Shown: positions 25,162 through 33,796, counted from the first letter of the stretch. The stretch: 40,176 nucleotides of DNA from Bacteroidales bacterium (GCA_016938685.1 JAFGUD010000313.1:1-40176); one strand, 5' to 3'. Notes: generated by a model from the sequence alone, not told the origin. Numbers and translations: made by a program.

Positions 25162-25554
25162 ATGAACCAACGATTGAAAATGAATCCTAAAATAGACATC
25201 CCAAAAGTCGATTTTAGTGCAGAAAGTGGAGAATTACATATAGAAGGAAAATCTTTCCCGCCGGATGTTACAAGTGTATTCAACAATGTTCTGAATTGGT
25301 TAGATGAATATGCTTTAAGCCCAGCAAAAAAGACAACACTTACTTTGAAGCTGGATTATTTTAATACAGCATCTTCAAAAATAATAATGGATATACTTTA
25401 TAAAATGGAAGAATTGCATAACAACGGGAATGAAACTCTTGTTAAATGGTTTTATCCGGAAGATGATGAAGATATGATGGAAACCGGAAAAGAATATGCT
25501 GAGATAATCAAGGTACCCTTTGAACATATTGGGTATACATTTATGATAGATTAA
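25162..25554 (+). CDS. SiaC-family regulatory phosphoprotein (DUF1987)
   Basis: The 130-residue protein has the SiaC fold pattern: TSVFNNVLNWLDEYALSP, LKLDYFNTASSKIIMDIL, then a helix and VKWFYPEDDEDMMETGKEYAE. In Pseudomonas, SiaC is phosphorylated on a threonine and regulates a diguanylate cyclase and biofilm formation with SiaA and SiaB; Thr69 in FNTASSK is the likely counterpart. No SiaA, SiaB or cyclase gene lies nearby, so partners must be elsewhere. An in-frame ATG at residue 7 is an alternative start. A strong terminator follows. Confidence 0.88.
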   Translation: MNQRLKMNPKIDIPKVDFSAESGELHIEGKSFPPDVTSVFNNVLNWLDEYALSPAKKTTLTLKLDYFNTASSKIIMDILYKMEELHNNGNETLVKWFYPEDDEDMMETGKEYAEIIKVPFEHIGYTFMID

Positions 25555-25586
25555 AAATTTTCTTGTGCGTTTGATTTGTGCCCTGC

Positions 25587-25623
25587 GAAGCCGACTCTAT
25601 TTTTTAGTCGGCTTCTTTTTTTT
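25587..25623 (+). terminator. Strong intrinsic terminator after siaC-like gene
   Basis: GAAGCCGACT (25587-25596) pairs with AGTCGGCTTC (25606-25615) around a 9-base loop, followed by eight T. The stem is 10 bp and GC-rich for this genome. It closes the siaC-like unit before the radC promoter. Confidence 0.92.
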
Positions 25624-25639
25624 ATGAACTGATATTTTC

Positions 25640-25647
25640 TATTTTTG
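25640..25647 (+). promoter_or_regulatory. Candidate -7 promoter element for radC-FemAB-flippase
   Basis: TATTTTTG is an exact TAnnTTTG match, 52 bases before the radC ATG and just downstream of the siaC terminator. It would drive the three-gene radC, FemAB-like, flippase unit. Confidence 0.45.
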
Positions 25648-25699
25648 ACCTACCAAAAACATCTAATTTAAAATTTCATATAATTGATGAAACAGTAAA

Positions 25700-26395
25700 A
25701 TGGACTCTACAAAAAAAACGCTGAAAGAGTGGTCAATTGATGATAAACCAAGAGAAAAACTTTTAAGTAAAGGTATTTCTTCATTATCTGATGCTGAACT
25801 AATTGCAATTCTTATTGGCTCCGGGAATAAAACAGAAACGGCTGTTGAACTAGCAAGGAGAATACTTATTGATCAGAAATCCAACTTAAATGAGCTAGGA
25901 AAGCAAACGGTTATAGACTTGACAAAATATAAAGGAATTGGAGAAGCAAAAGCAATTTCAATCGTAGCTGCATTAGAACTTGGAAAACGAAGAAATTATG
26001 CAGAATTTATAGAAAAACCTCAGATAACAGAAGCAATACATGTTTTTAATTACATGTTGCCGGTTTTTGCAGACCTTGAACACGAAGAATTTTGGGCAAT
26101 ATTTCTAAATAACTCGAACAAAATAATTAAAAGAATAAAAATAAGCCAAGGCGGAATAACTTCAACAACCGTAGATGTTAGGCTAATTATGAAATCTGCA
26201 TTAGACAATATAGCAACCTCCTTGATTGTTTGTCATAACCACCCATCGGGAAACATGAAACCAAGCGAAGGAGATTATCTAATTACTCAAAAAATAAGTG
26301 AAGCCGGTAAAATTCTAAATATTAAACTTTTGGATCATGTAATAATAAGTTCAAAAGAATTTTACAGTTTTGCCGAAAATTCTTTAATAAATTAA
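25700..26395 (+). CDS. radC: RadC-family protein (JAB/MPN domain)
   Basis: The 231-residue protein has an N-terminal helix-hairpin-helix region (SLSDAELIAILIGSG, then LTKYKGIGEAKA) and a C-terminal JAB domain. The metal-binding residues are His179 and His181 in CHNHPSGN, and Asp192 in PSEGDY. The family was named for DNA repair, but its true function is unclear. It heads an operon with a FemAB-like gene (8 bases downstream) and a flippase. No mobile element is near, although RadC genes often travel with such elements. Confidence 0.95.
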   Translation: MDSTKKTLKEWSIDDKPREKLLSKGISSLSDAELIAILIGSGNKTETAVELARRILIDQKSNLNELGKQTVIDLTKYKGIGEAKAISIVAALELGKRRNYAEFIEKPQITEAIHVFNYMLPVFADLEHEEFWAIFLNNSNKIIKRIKISQGGITSTTVDVRLIMKSALDNIATSLIVCHNHPSGNMKPSEGDYLITQKISEAGKILNIKLLDHVIISSKEFYSFAENSLIN

Positions 26396-26403
26396 ATCCA
26401 CAA

Positions 26404-27303
26404 ATGCAAGGTATATTTTTAAAAAACAACATGATTGATAAAGAAAAATGGAACAAATCTTTATCAAAAAGCTTAAATCCTTGCACATATGCCTATTCTT
26501 GGTATTTAGATACTGTTTGTAACAACTGGGACGCAATAGTATCAGAAAATTACAGCATAATAATGCCTTTGCCTAATTATGGAAAATTTAACCTTACCGT
26601 TTACCAACCTGTTTTATCACCCAAATTAGGCATTTTTTATTCAGATGCAATTAATAAATCAGACATCAATATTTTTTTGCAAAGTCTGCCAACAAATATC
26701 AAAAATCTCAACCTAAATCTAAATAGATTTAATAGTCTACAAGATAAAACTAATACATCAAGAAAAGATTCTTATTCAATTGATTTATACGCGAACTACA
26801 ATACAATTTATGAGAATTACAGTAACTATATTAGAAAAATACTTGAAGAGGATAAAAACAAAAAAAAATACATAATAAGCGGAATTTCACCAAATGAGAT
26901 TATTGCATTTTTAAATAAAACAAACTTCTTTTCTAACAATAAAAACTATGACACTCTCAGGCGTGTTTTATCATTAACAACTCTTCGACGCTTATCTACA
27001 ATTTCCGCTGTTTTCTCGGAAAAAAACGAACTGCAAGGCGTTGGTGTATTTATACTCTCGTCGCAAAGCGCTGATTTACTAATAGTTTCCGCTGAGGAAA
27101 ACAACGAAAAAACAATAGCATTAATAATTGATAAATTTATAAAAACAAATGCAGGAAAAGGAATTACATTAAATTTAGAATGTGATCAAACAAAAACAGC
27201 TGAAAATATATTTATTGAATTTGGAGCACAAAAATTATACTACGAACAACTTTCGATAAAAAGGCTTCCGAAATTTTTACAATTATTCAAGAAAAAAGAA
27301 TAA
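26404..27303 (+). CDS. FemAB/GNAT-like transferase, first paralogue
   Basis: The 299-residue protein belongs to a Bacteroidota family of GNAT/FemAB-fold transferases. It has an N-terminal half with ANSWYLD-type pattern (YAYSWYLDTVCNNWDAIV), MPLPNYGKFN and YQPVLSPKLGIFY, and a C-terminal acyltransferase-like half with GVGVFIL. It probably adds an amino-acyl or acyl group to an envelope sugar or peptide; the substrate is unknown. It is a clear but diverged paralogue of the gene at 28573-29460, with the same length and layout. It sits 8 bases after radC and 11 bases before the flippase. The start is supported by alignment to the paralogue. Confidence 0.82.
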   Translation: MQGIFLKNNMIDKEKWNKSLSKSLNPCTYAYSWYLDTVCNNWDAIVSENYSIIMPLPNYGKFNLTVYQPVLSPKLGIFYSDAINKSDINIFLQSLPTNIKNLNLNLNRFNSLQDKTNTSRKDSYSIDLYANYNTIYENYSNYIRKILEEDKNKKKYIISGISPNEIIAFLNKTNFFSNNKNYDTLRRVLSLTTLRRLSTISAVFSEKNELQGVGVFILSSQSADLLIVSAEENNEKTIALIIDKFIKTNAGKGITLNLECDQTKTAENIFIEFGAQKLYYEQLSIKRLPKFLQLFKKKE

Positions 27304-27314
27304 ACACCAGCAAA

Positions 27315-28583
27315 TTGAAAATCAAAAACTTAATTAAAAATAATTTTGCAAAACACGTTTTAACATTATTAAGTGGATCTACAATCGCTCAGGTTTTCAC
27401 TTTTATTATAATGCCTGTTCTTACAAGAATTTATTCCGAAGAATTATTTGGAATATATTTCATTTTTGTAAGCACTCTGAACATTCTAAAGAAAATAACA
27501 ACTCTACGATTTGAAATTGCTATTATTCTTCCTAAAAAAGACAGTTGGGCAATAAATGCATGGGCTGTAACAGTTTTCATAACCTTTTTGACTTCAATTA
27601 TTTTTTTTGCAATAAGTCTTGTTTTCAAAAAACTGATTCTTGAAATAAGTAATCTTGAAAAAATTGCAAATTTCATATTCTTAATTCCATTAAGTCTCTT
27701 TATAACAGGAATTTTCGAAGCATTTAATTTTTGGAATAATAGAATTGAATTGTACAAAAAAATAGCAGCAGGAAAAATTTCACTTTCAACAACAACCGGT
27801 CTTAGTCAACTAATTTTGGGTTTAAAAAAAACATTAAACATAGGATTGATTTGGGGATTAGTAATTGGACAAATAGTCTCAACAATAACCGTTATTTTAA
27901 TATCTATCAAGCAAATATTTATTCTGTTTAAAAATATTTCCACAAAAAAAATGAAGATAATTTTAAGGAAATATTACAAAATACCAATGTTAAACAGCGT
28001 TATAAATGTTTTAATAAATTTAGCAAATGAAATTCCTATTTATCTTTTAACCGGATTTTATAGTCTTTCTGTTTCCGGGTTTTATGGAATGGCAAATAAA
28101 ATTGCAGCAACACCTATGGATTTGCTTGCCAGATCAGTTGGACAAGTATTTTATCAAAAAGCATCAAACGACTACAACAAAGGCAAAGATCTTAAAGAAC
28201 TTGTAACAAAGACGTACAAAAATTTATTTAAAATAAGCATTCTTCCTACAATCATTTTAATTGCAGCTACACCATTTTTACCATACATATTAGGCGAAGG
28301 GTGGCGAGAAGCTACCATTTATCTTTGGATTATAATCCCAACTGTTTTTATCAATTTCATAACACAACCAATATCAGGAATTTTCACAATAACTGAAAAC
28401 CAAGGGAAGATGCTGATTTTCAACATTATAATAATAATTGTGAAATTTTTTGCAATTTGGTCAGGATACTATTTTTTCAAAAATGTAATAATATCTGTAA
28501 TTCTTCTAAGTGGAGTTACGGTTTTGTATAAAATATTTATTCTATTTTGGTACTTAAAAATCAGCAAAACAACTAATTCTTAA
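27315..28583 (+). CDS. Wzx-type oligosaccharide flippase
   Basis: The 422-residue integral membrane protein has about twelve hydrophobic segments and the MATE/polysaccharide-transporter pattern (SGSTIAQVFTFIIMPVLTRIY at the start, SVSGFYGMANKI in the middle). It would flip lipid-linked glycan units across the inner membrane. The start codon appears to be TTG at 27315, placed 11 bases after the FemAB-like stop; no ATG gives a better N-terminus. Its last 11 bases overlap the convergent second FemAB-like gene. No polymerase or initiating glycosyltransferase is next to it, so the glycan it moves is unknown. Confidence 0.88.
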   Translation: MKIKNLIKNNFAKHVLTLLSGSTIAQVFTFIIMPVLTRIYSEELFGIYFIFVSTLNILKKITTLRFEIAIILPKKDSWAINAWAVTVFITFLTSIIFFAISLVFKKLILEISNLEKIANFIFLIPLSLFITGIFEAFNFWNNRIELYKKIAAGKISLSTTTGLSQLILGLKKTLNIGLIWGLVIGQIVSTITVILISIKQIFILFKNISTKKMKIILRKYYKIPMLNSVINVLINLANEIPIYLLTGFYSLSVSGFYGMANKIAATPMDLLARSVGQVFYQKASNDYNKGKDLKELVTKTYKNLFKISILPTIILIAATPFLPYILGEGWREATIYLWIIIPTVFINFITQPISGIFTITENQGKMLIFNIIIIIVKFFAIWSGYYFFKNVIISVILLSGVTVLYKIFILFWYLKISKTTNS

Positions 28584-29460
28584 AAATCTTAACAAAAGAA
28601 GAAAGATTATTTTCTTTAAATGTATAATATTCAACATTTTCAGCGCCCCAACTCTTAAAAAATTTTGCAACTCCTGGAATATTAGAGCCTTCAAAATTCA
28701 AATAAGTTGGTGTATTTGCATTACTTTTAATAAAACTATCCAGTAAAAAATGAGAAGAAAATAATTTTCGCCCTTTTTCAGAATTAGCAGCAATAAGATA
28801 GTAATATGTATTTTTATAAAAAACGAAAAACGCTACCGATAACAATTCTCCATTTTGAAAAACACCACAAATATTTGATTTTTCATTTTTTAAGCACGCT
28901 TTAACAACATTGCCAAGACGCTCTAAATCAGACAATTTCAAATTGTCTGTTAAATATTTCTTTTTAAAACCCATTAAAGTATCAAAAGAAACTTCTTCAA
29001 AAGTCAATTTATTTTGATACGATTTCTTAAGACTGTAAATATGATTTTTTTTGTAATTTGCTGAAATATTTTCATAAGATCTGTTCAAATTTAAAACATA
29101 ATTTGTATTCTCTTGAAAATCAACAAGGTGATTCATATAATTACAATTCATGTGAACATAACTGAATTTTTTCCTTAATAATTCAAGAGCCTCGACCAAA
29201 AAATCGGAAGAATTATTATCTCTAAAAAAAGCCCCCAGCTGCTGAGTAAAAAAAGGTTGATAAACATATTTAAGAAAATATTTTTTTGTCCACACAATAG
29301 GCATAACAGCCTTATAATCATCTAAAATAATCGCATCCCAATTTTCCGAAACAACGTCAAGATACCAGGAATTTGCGTATATCAGTCCATTAACAGACTC
29401 ATAAATAGCATTATCCCAGCGAGAATAATCAATTTCTTTATTTTGTAAATATTTAATCAT
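28573..29460 (-). CDS. FemAB/GNAT-like transferase, second paralogue
   Basis: The 295-residue protein shares layout with the first paralogue: ANSWYLDVVSENWDAIILDDY, MPIVWTKKYFLKYVYQPF, TQQLGAFFRD and a C-terminal GNAT-like half with AFFVFYKNTYYYLIAA and LNFEGSNIPGVAKFF. It probably transfers an amino acid or acyl group to an envelope acceptor. It overlaps the sulfotransferase gene by 8 bases, so translation is probably coupled, and converges with the flippase gene (11-base overlap of 3' ends). It is the last gene of the folK-to-FemAB unit. Confidence 0.82.
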   Translation of the reverse strand: MIKYLQNKEIDYSRWDNAIYESVNGLIYANSWYLDVVSENWDAIILDDYKAVMPIVWTKKYFLKYVYQPFFTQQLGAFFRDNNSSDFLVEALELLRKKFSYVHMNCNYMNHLVDFQENTNYVLNLNRSYENISANYKKNHIYSLKKSYQNKLTFEEVSFDTLMGFKKKYLTDNLKLSDLERLGNVVKACLKNEKSNICGVFQNGELLSVAFFVFYKNTYYYLIAANSEKGRKLFSSHFLLDSFIKSNANTPTYLNFEGSNIPGVAKFFKSWGAENVEYYTFKENNLSSFVKIFKN

Positions 29461-30331
29461 TAAAAGAAATATTAAAATTTTCGTGAAGTAGTTTCAAGTC
29501 TTCTACAAATAATTTTTCAACAGACTCTCGTTCTTCATCTGTTAATTTTATAATCTTTGCATCAGATTTATTAAGTTCATGAATTTTATCAACTAACCCA
29601 CTCTTAAAAATACCTTTTTTAATAAAACCTGGCACAATAGTTCTTATTATTTTTCGCAAAAAAGTATCTCTATTCAATAGTTGCAATTCCAAATTTTTAG
29701 ATTTGACAGCTTTTGCTGAATTAGCCTTAAATTCTTTTGAAATATTAAAATCGGAAACATTTAAAAAATCAGAAATCTTTGCTAAAAATTGTGTTGGATT
29801 ATTTTTCAAATCTTTTGTTCGCAAAAGTAAAAAATTCTTTTTCGGGAAAACCTCAGTCCATTTACTAATATGCTCATTGTAAAAGCTTTGATAAACATTA
29901 CATAAATTATTTTTCACTTGAATTGATGAAGAAAAAAGTAACGATTTTTCATTTTCTATTGATTGTAAAAAAGAAATATCGCTTGACAAATGTCCATTAT
30001 TTATAGCATAACTATAACCTGAAAATGCTCTATCTACAGGATTACGAAGCATTACCAAGAATTTCATATTCGGGTTATAATCATAAATTCTTTTTATAAC
30101 ATCGTGATCAATAAACAAATACGTATCAGCAGCTACAATTACTTTTTTACTACTACAATTTTCAAAAAAAGAATGATAATATTTTTGACCTCTCGAAAAC
30201 AAATCGTCAACTGAAAAATAATGAACTTCTTTTATAGTGCTGAAACATATTTCATTGTGTTGTTCCAAGTACTTATAAACAGTTGTAGTACCGCTTCTGC
30301 CTGCTCCAATTATTAAGTAATCTACAATCAT
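29453..30331 (-). CDS. PAPS-dependent sulfotransferase
   Basis: The 292-residue protein has the two cofactor motifs of the sulfotransferase fold. The 5'-phosphosulfate loop is GAGRSGTTTVYKYL at residues 9-22, and the 3'-phosphate segment is LRNPVDRAFSGYSYA around residues 95-109. It resembles glycan sulfotransferases (heparan-sulfate type). It would place sulfate on a sugar of a surface glycan, using PAPS made elsewhere. Its gene overlaps the upstream deacetylase by 4 bases (ATGA) and the downstream FemAB-like gene by 8. No signal peptide is seen, so it acts in the cytoplasm. Confidence 0.9.
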   Translation of the reverse strand: MIVDYLIIGAGRSGTTTVYKYLEQHNEICFSTIKEVHYFSVDDLFSRGQKYYHSFFENCSSKKVIVAADTYLFIDHDVIKRIYDYNPNMKFLVMLRNPVDRAFSGYSYAINNGHLSSDISFLQSIENEKSLLFSSSIQVKNNLCNVYQSFYNEHISKWTEVFPKKNFLLLRTKDLKNNPTQFLAKISDFLNVSDFNISKEFKANSAKAVKSKNLELQLLNRDTFLRKIIRTIVPGFIKKGIFKSGLVDKIHELNKSDAKIIKLTDEERESVEKLFVEDLKLLHENFNISFND

Positions 30332-31326
30332 CTTTCAATTACGTTTTTATTTAGTAATGATCTCAAAAAATAATAAAAATATTGATATTTAAGATTTTTT
30401 TTCGCACTATTTCCATTTTCCATAGGTATTCTTTGAATATTCATTGCGAAAGAATCTTTTTTTATTCCAGCTGTTCCAAAGGTAAAGTCTACAATATTTT
30501 CAGAAAAAAGTTTTTCAAAAAACTCCATTTTTATGCCATTATCCGAAAAGGGAAATGCAAAAAGTTTATGTAAAGGGTTAAAATTTTCGACAATAAAATT
30601 TAAACTATCTATAGTTTGTGAAAGTTGTTCATCAACTCCGATTTTCTCATATAAAAGATGAGATTTGCTATGAGCGCCAATAACAAAACCGTTGTCAGAC
30701 AATTCTTTTAATTGATTAATAGTCATATATGGCTTATATTTTTTCAAATAATCATAAAAATCAATATTCAAAAACTCAGCTGCAATTTTCAAAACATCTG
30801 AGACATTTTTATCCTGAATATTTAATGTTTTTTCCAAAGAAGAATTAAAAACGCCAACACTTTTCAGATAATTTTCTAAATCAGATAATTTATTTTTTTG
30901 AGAAAGAATTATAGACAATTTGTAACGATAAAATAAATCTTTATTGTCAACAAAATCCGAATTTACAAAAAAAGCAGCAGGAACACCTTTTTGCTTTAAA
31001 ATAGGAGCAATAATATCATACACTTCGGATAAACCGTCGTCAAAAGAGAGAAAAAAAGAGGGTTTAACAATTATATTAGAACCGTTAAGATGAGCTTTAA
31101 CTTTCTCAAAATCAACAACATTATAATTTTTCACCAAAAAATCAAGATCCTTAACAAACTCATTTACAGATTTAATAGGATATAAATTTTCTAGATGTAT
31201 TGGAACTTCATCACTTACGGCATGATAAAAAGGAAAAATAAGCTTTTGAGGATTAATTTTCTTCAAAGAATTAAAATGAAGAGCGGAGCTAAAACTAAAT
31301 ATTAACTTTTTGAGATTATCATTCAT
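30328..31326 (-). CDS. NodB-type polysaccharide deacetylase with helical insertion
   Basis: The 332-residue protein has the first deacetylase motif LSFDDG at residues 94-98 and the second metal motif AHSKSH (His219, His223). About 85 helical residues are inserted between them (about 125-210), a larger insertion than in the other deacetylase of this window. It probably deacetylates or trims a surface glycan. It overlaps rnpA by 8 bases and the sulfotransferase by 4, so it is coupled to both. No signal peptide is evident; the N-terminus is a hydrophobic-basic segment. Confidence 0.85.
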   Translation of the reverse strand: MNDNLKKLIFSFSSALHFNSLKKINPQKLIFPFYHAVSDEVPIHLENLYPIKSVNEFVKDLDFLVKNYNVVDFEKVKAHLNGSNIIVKPSFFLSFDDGLSEVYDIIAPILKQKGVPAAFFVNSDFVDNKDLFYRYKLSIILSQKNKLSDLENYLKSVGVFNSSLEKTLNIQDKNVSDVLKIAAEFLNIDFYDYLKKYKPYMTINQLKELSDNGFVIGAHSKSHLLYEKIGVDEQLSQTIDSLNFIVENFNPLHKLFAFPFSDNGIKMEFFEKLFSENIVDFTFGTAGIKKDSFAMNIQRIPMENGNSAKKNLKYQYFYYFLRSLLNKNVIER

Positions 31327-31714
31327 CAGACTTGATTTTTATACAAATCAAATTTAACATTTTTTCCACTGATTTGCTAACGTACTCATAATCAGGATAT
31401 GCTCCAACAAAACTAACAAAAAAAACAATTTTAAGATTATTTTCAGCTAAAAATTCATACAAAGACTCTTTTTTAATCCTGTATGCCTCTCTTATCAATC
31501 TTTTAATTTTATTTCTATCGACAGCTCTTTTGAACCTTCTTTTTGCAACAGAAATGAGTATTTTAGCATCAGAATCAGATTCATCAACTATCAAATACCT
31601 AACGTAAAAAGGAAAAGCCTTAACCACTTTTCCTTTTGCTATTAGTTGAGTAATAATTTTTCTGGAATTTAATCTTTCATTTTTTTTGAAAGTATATTTT
31701 TTATTTTCCTTCAT
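31319..31714 (-). CDS. rnpA: Ribonuclease P protein component
   Basis: The 131-residue basic protein starts MKENKKYTFKKNERLNSRK and contains the family hallmark RFKRAVDRNKIKRLIREAYR. It supports the RNA subunit in trimming tRNA 5' ends. The gene overlaps hemD upstream by 14 bases and the deacetylase downstream by 8. yidD and yidC, its usual bacterial companions, are absent. It carries surface-glycan genes behind it in the same unit. Confidence 0.95.
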   Translation of the reverse strand: MKENKKYTFKKNERLNSRKIITQLIAKGKVVKAFPFYVRYLIVDESDSDAKILISVAKRRFKRAVDRNKIKRLIREAYRIKKESLYEFLAENNLKIVFFVSFVGAYPDYEYVSKSVEKMLNLICIKIKSDE

Positions 31715-32441
31715 TCTTTTTTAGATAAGTATCAAGAGCCATTGTCATAGAAGGGTGCTCAGAAGTAGGTGCTTTAATTTCAAGCTTGTATCCGGCTTTT
31801 GTAACAGCTTTACAAGTTTCAGCTCCAAAAGCAGCAATTTTAGATTTTTCCGAATTATAATTGGGGAAATTTTCTTGTAATGCTTTAACACCAGAAGGAC
31901 TGAATAATACAACAATATCGTAATCAAATCCAAGATCTGTCAAATCAGAGCTAACAATTTTATAGGAAACTGCTTTTACTACTTTAAGTTTTTTTCGTTT
32001 AAGTTTATTACTCAAGGTATTTTTGTGAGAATCAGCCACTGGTAATAAATATTTCTCTTCTGGATATTTAGATAGCAGATTGACTAAATCATCTACATTT
32101 CCATCGGCAAAAGATATTTTCCTTTTACGATAAACGATATACTTATTCAAATAATTAGCAATAGTTTCGTTCATGCAAAAATACTTCATAGTAGAAGGAA
32201 TCAGAAACCGCAACTCTTCTGATAAGCGAAAATAATGATCAATAGCAACCTTACTCGTAAAAATAACAGAAGTGAAACTAGCTAAATCTATTCTAGCTTT
32301 TCTAAATTCTCTTGCAGGCAAGGGTTCAATATCAAAAAACTTCCTAAAATCAACAGTAATGTCGTATTTTTTGACTAAATCATCATAAGGAGATCTATGG
32401 ATAGGCTTAGGCTGAGAAATTAAAATGTTTTTAATTGGCAT
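31701..32441 (-). CDS. hemD: Uroporphyrinogen-III synthase
   Basis: The 246-residue protein converts hydroxymethylbilane to uroporphyrinogen III in heme and corrin synthesis. It begins MPIKNILISQPKP and has the two-lobed pattern with FTSVIFTSKVAIDHYF in the first half and IVVLFSPSGVKALQENFP in the second, then FGAETCKAVTKAGY. The ATG at 32441 gives the family N-terminus. It follows DUF4271 by 23 bases and overlaps rnpA by 14. DUF4271-hemD is a common Bacteroidota pairing. Confidence 0.92.
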   Translation of the reverse strand: MPIKNILISQPKPIHRSPYDDLVKKYDITVDFRKFFDIEPLPAREFRKARIDLASFTSVIFTSKVAIDHYFRLSEELRFLIPSTMKYFCMNETIANYLNKYIVYRKRKISFADGNVDDLVNLLSKYPEEKYLLPVADSHKNTLSNKLKRKKLKVVKAVSYKIVSSDLTDLGFDYDIVVLFSPSGVKALQENFPNYNSEKSKIAAFGAETCKAVTKAGYKLEIKAPTSEHPSMTMALDTYLKKNEGK

Positions 32442-32464
32442 ATATTGCTTTTTAAACTTAATAA

Positions 32465-33283
32465 TTATACTACTGAGAAATATCTCAATACTACTAATAC
32501 GGGTAAAATTTCGACGGTGCAAAGATACAAAATCAAATAAAACAAAGAAAATCCATATTGAAAAAATTCAGAAAAGACTCTCCAAACCCTTAAAATAAAA
32601 ACAGTTAGGATTAATAAAAATGACAAAAAAACACAAAACTCCTTGCAAAAAGGATTAAAAACAGCTGAAAAAATAAAAAACAACAGAAATGTTGCCATAA
32701 AAACATTTGCAATTCGCATAGATACAACATACACACTATAAAGATATTTTTCTTCAAAAACATAAGCCCATATTTTGGCAAAAAGCTGCTTAATAAAATG
32801 ATAAGACACCAAAACTAAAAGTATTGAGGAAAAAGTAAAGACAGAATTATTGAAAATTTGAATATTTTTATTCTTAAAAAAAAGCATCAAAATTATAGAG
32901 ACGGACAAGAAAAAAAGAATATTTAAAAAAAGAATAAAACTATTCACAACAGAACTTTGCTGAGTTACTGTTTGCCTAAAAAAAGGGGCATTAAACAAAG
33001 ACTTAAATACTGAAGAAAATTCATCTGTAAAGTTATAATAAACAGCAATAAAGAAATAGAATAAAACAACAAGTAAAAAAATAACCCACCATTTTTTAGA
33101 AATAATAATTTCTTCTTTAGATAAATCAACATTTAATAATTCAGCATACGAAGAATCAATAGCTTGCTTATCGCCGATAAATCCATCATAGATTTTATTT
33201 TGAGGAGTATTATTGTCGTTTTTTTGCGCATAAAACTGTAAAGAAATACTCAATAAAAACAATATGATAATTATTTTTTTCAC
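32465..33283 (-). CDS. DUF4271-family membrane protein
   Basis: The 272-residue protein has a signal-like N-terminus (MKKIIIILFLLSISLQFYA), a short polar stretch, and about six transmembrane helices between residues 65 and 270. DUF4271 is known almost only from Bacteroidota, where it lies next to hemD. Its function is not established. It is 2 bases after folK and 23 before hemD. The polar N-terminal part suggests an exported segment before the helices. Confidence 0.88.
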   Translation of the reverse strand: MKKIIIILFLLSISLQFYAQKNDNNTPQNKIYDGFIGDKQAIDSSYAELLNVDLSKEEIIISKKWWVIFLLVVLFYFFIAVYYNFTDEFSSVFKSLFNAPFFRQTVTQQSSVVNSFILFLNILFFLSVSIILMLFFKNKNIQIFNNSVFTFSSILLVLVSYHFIKQLFAKIWAYVFEEKYLYSVYVVSMRIANVFMATFLLFFIFSAVFNPFCKEFCVFLSFLLILTVFILRVWRVFSEFFQYGFSLFYLILYLCTVEILPVLVVLRYFSVV

Positions 33284-33285
33284 TA

Positions 33286-33777
33286 TTATTTCAATGTAAT
33301 TTTCTTAACTAATGTTTTATCCTCGCAATCATTAAGCAAAACGGCAACAGATTGATTCAATAGAGGATGTATAAATGTAGGACAAATTTCGTTCAAGGGA
33401 AATAATACAAATTTTCTTTTGTGAGCTAATTTATGAGGAATTTGCAATATATTATCAATGTATACTTTATCATCATAAAAAATAACATCTACATCTAACG
33501 TTCTTGAATGATAACCTATTTCTGATCTTTCTCTTTTGTGTTTTTTTTCAATTTTGTGAATTAAATCCAAAATTTTATGAGGTTTCAGTTTGCTTTCAAC
33601 AACAATTGCCATGTTAAAAAACAAATTTTCATCTTCAAATCCCCATGGTTCAGTTTCAAAAACATTAGAAACTTTCAATACTTCACCTATTTCATTATGA
33701 ATGTCACGAATAGCGGAATTTAAAATTTTCAATTTATTCCCGATACTACTACCCAAACTAAAAAAAACCTTTGCCAT
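33286..33777 (-). CDS. folK: 2-amino-4-hydroxy-6-hydroxymethyldihydropteridine pyrophosphokinase
   Basis: The 163-residue enzyme transfers pyrophosphate from ATP to the pterin in folate synthesis. It shows FFSLGSSIGNKLKIL at the start, EPWGFEDENLFFNMA and SRTLDVDVIFYDD. Length is normal. It is the first gene of the long minus-strand unit, with a -7 promoter box 20 bases before its start. Its 3' neighbour is DUF4271, 2 bases away. Confidence 0.96.
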   Translation of the reverse strand: MAKVFFSLGSSIGNKLKILNSAIRDIHNEIGEVLKVSNVFETEPWGFEDENLFFNMAIVVESKLKPHKILDLIHKIEKKHKRERSEIGYHSRTLDVDVIFYDDKVYIDNILQIPHKLAHKRKFVLFPLNEICPTFIHPLLNQSVAVLLNDCEDKTLVKKITLK

Positions 33778-33796
33778 ACATAAAAAATTTACGCGG

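Noticed and set aside
25700..26395. radC as a marker of an integrated element
   Set aside because: No integrase, attachment-site repeats or change in composition are visible around it; it heads an ordinary-looking operon.
28928..28952. Perfect 10-bp palindrome CAGACAATTT-C-AAATTGTCTG inside the second FemAB-like gene
   Set aside because: It shares only a few bases with the array at 231-341, is explained by the codons for DNLKLSD, and stands alone.
30690..30702. TTGTCAGACAA half-site in the 30328 deacetylase gene
   Set aside because: It is a single arm without a partner and is accounted for by the codons of LSDN.
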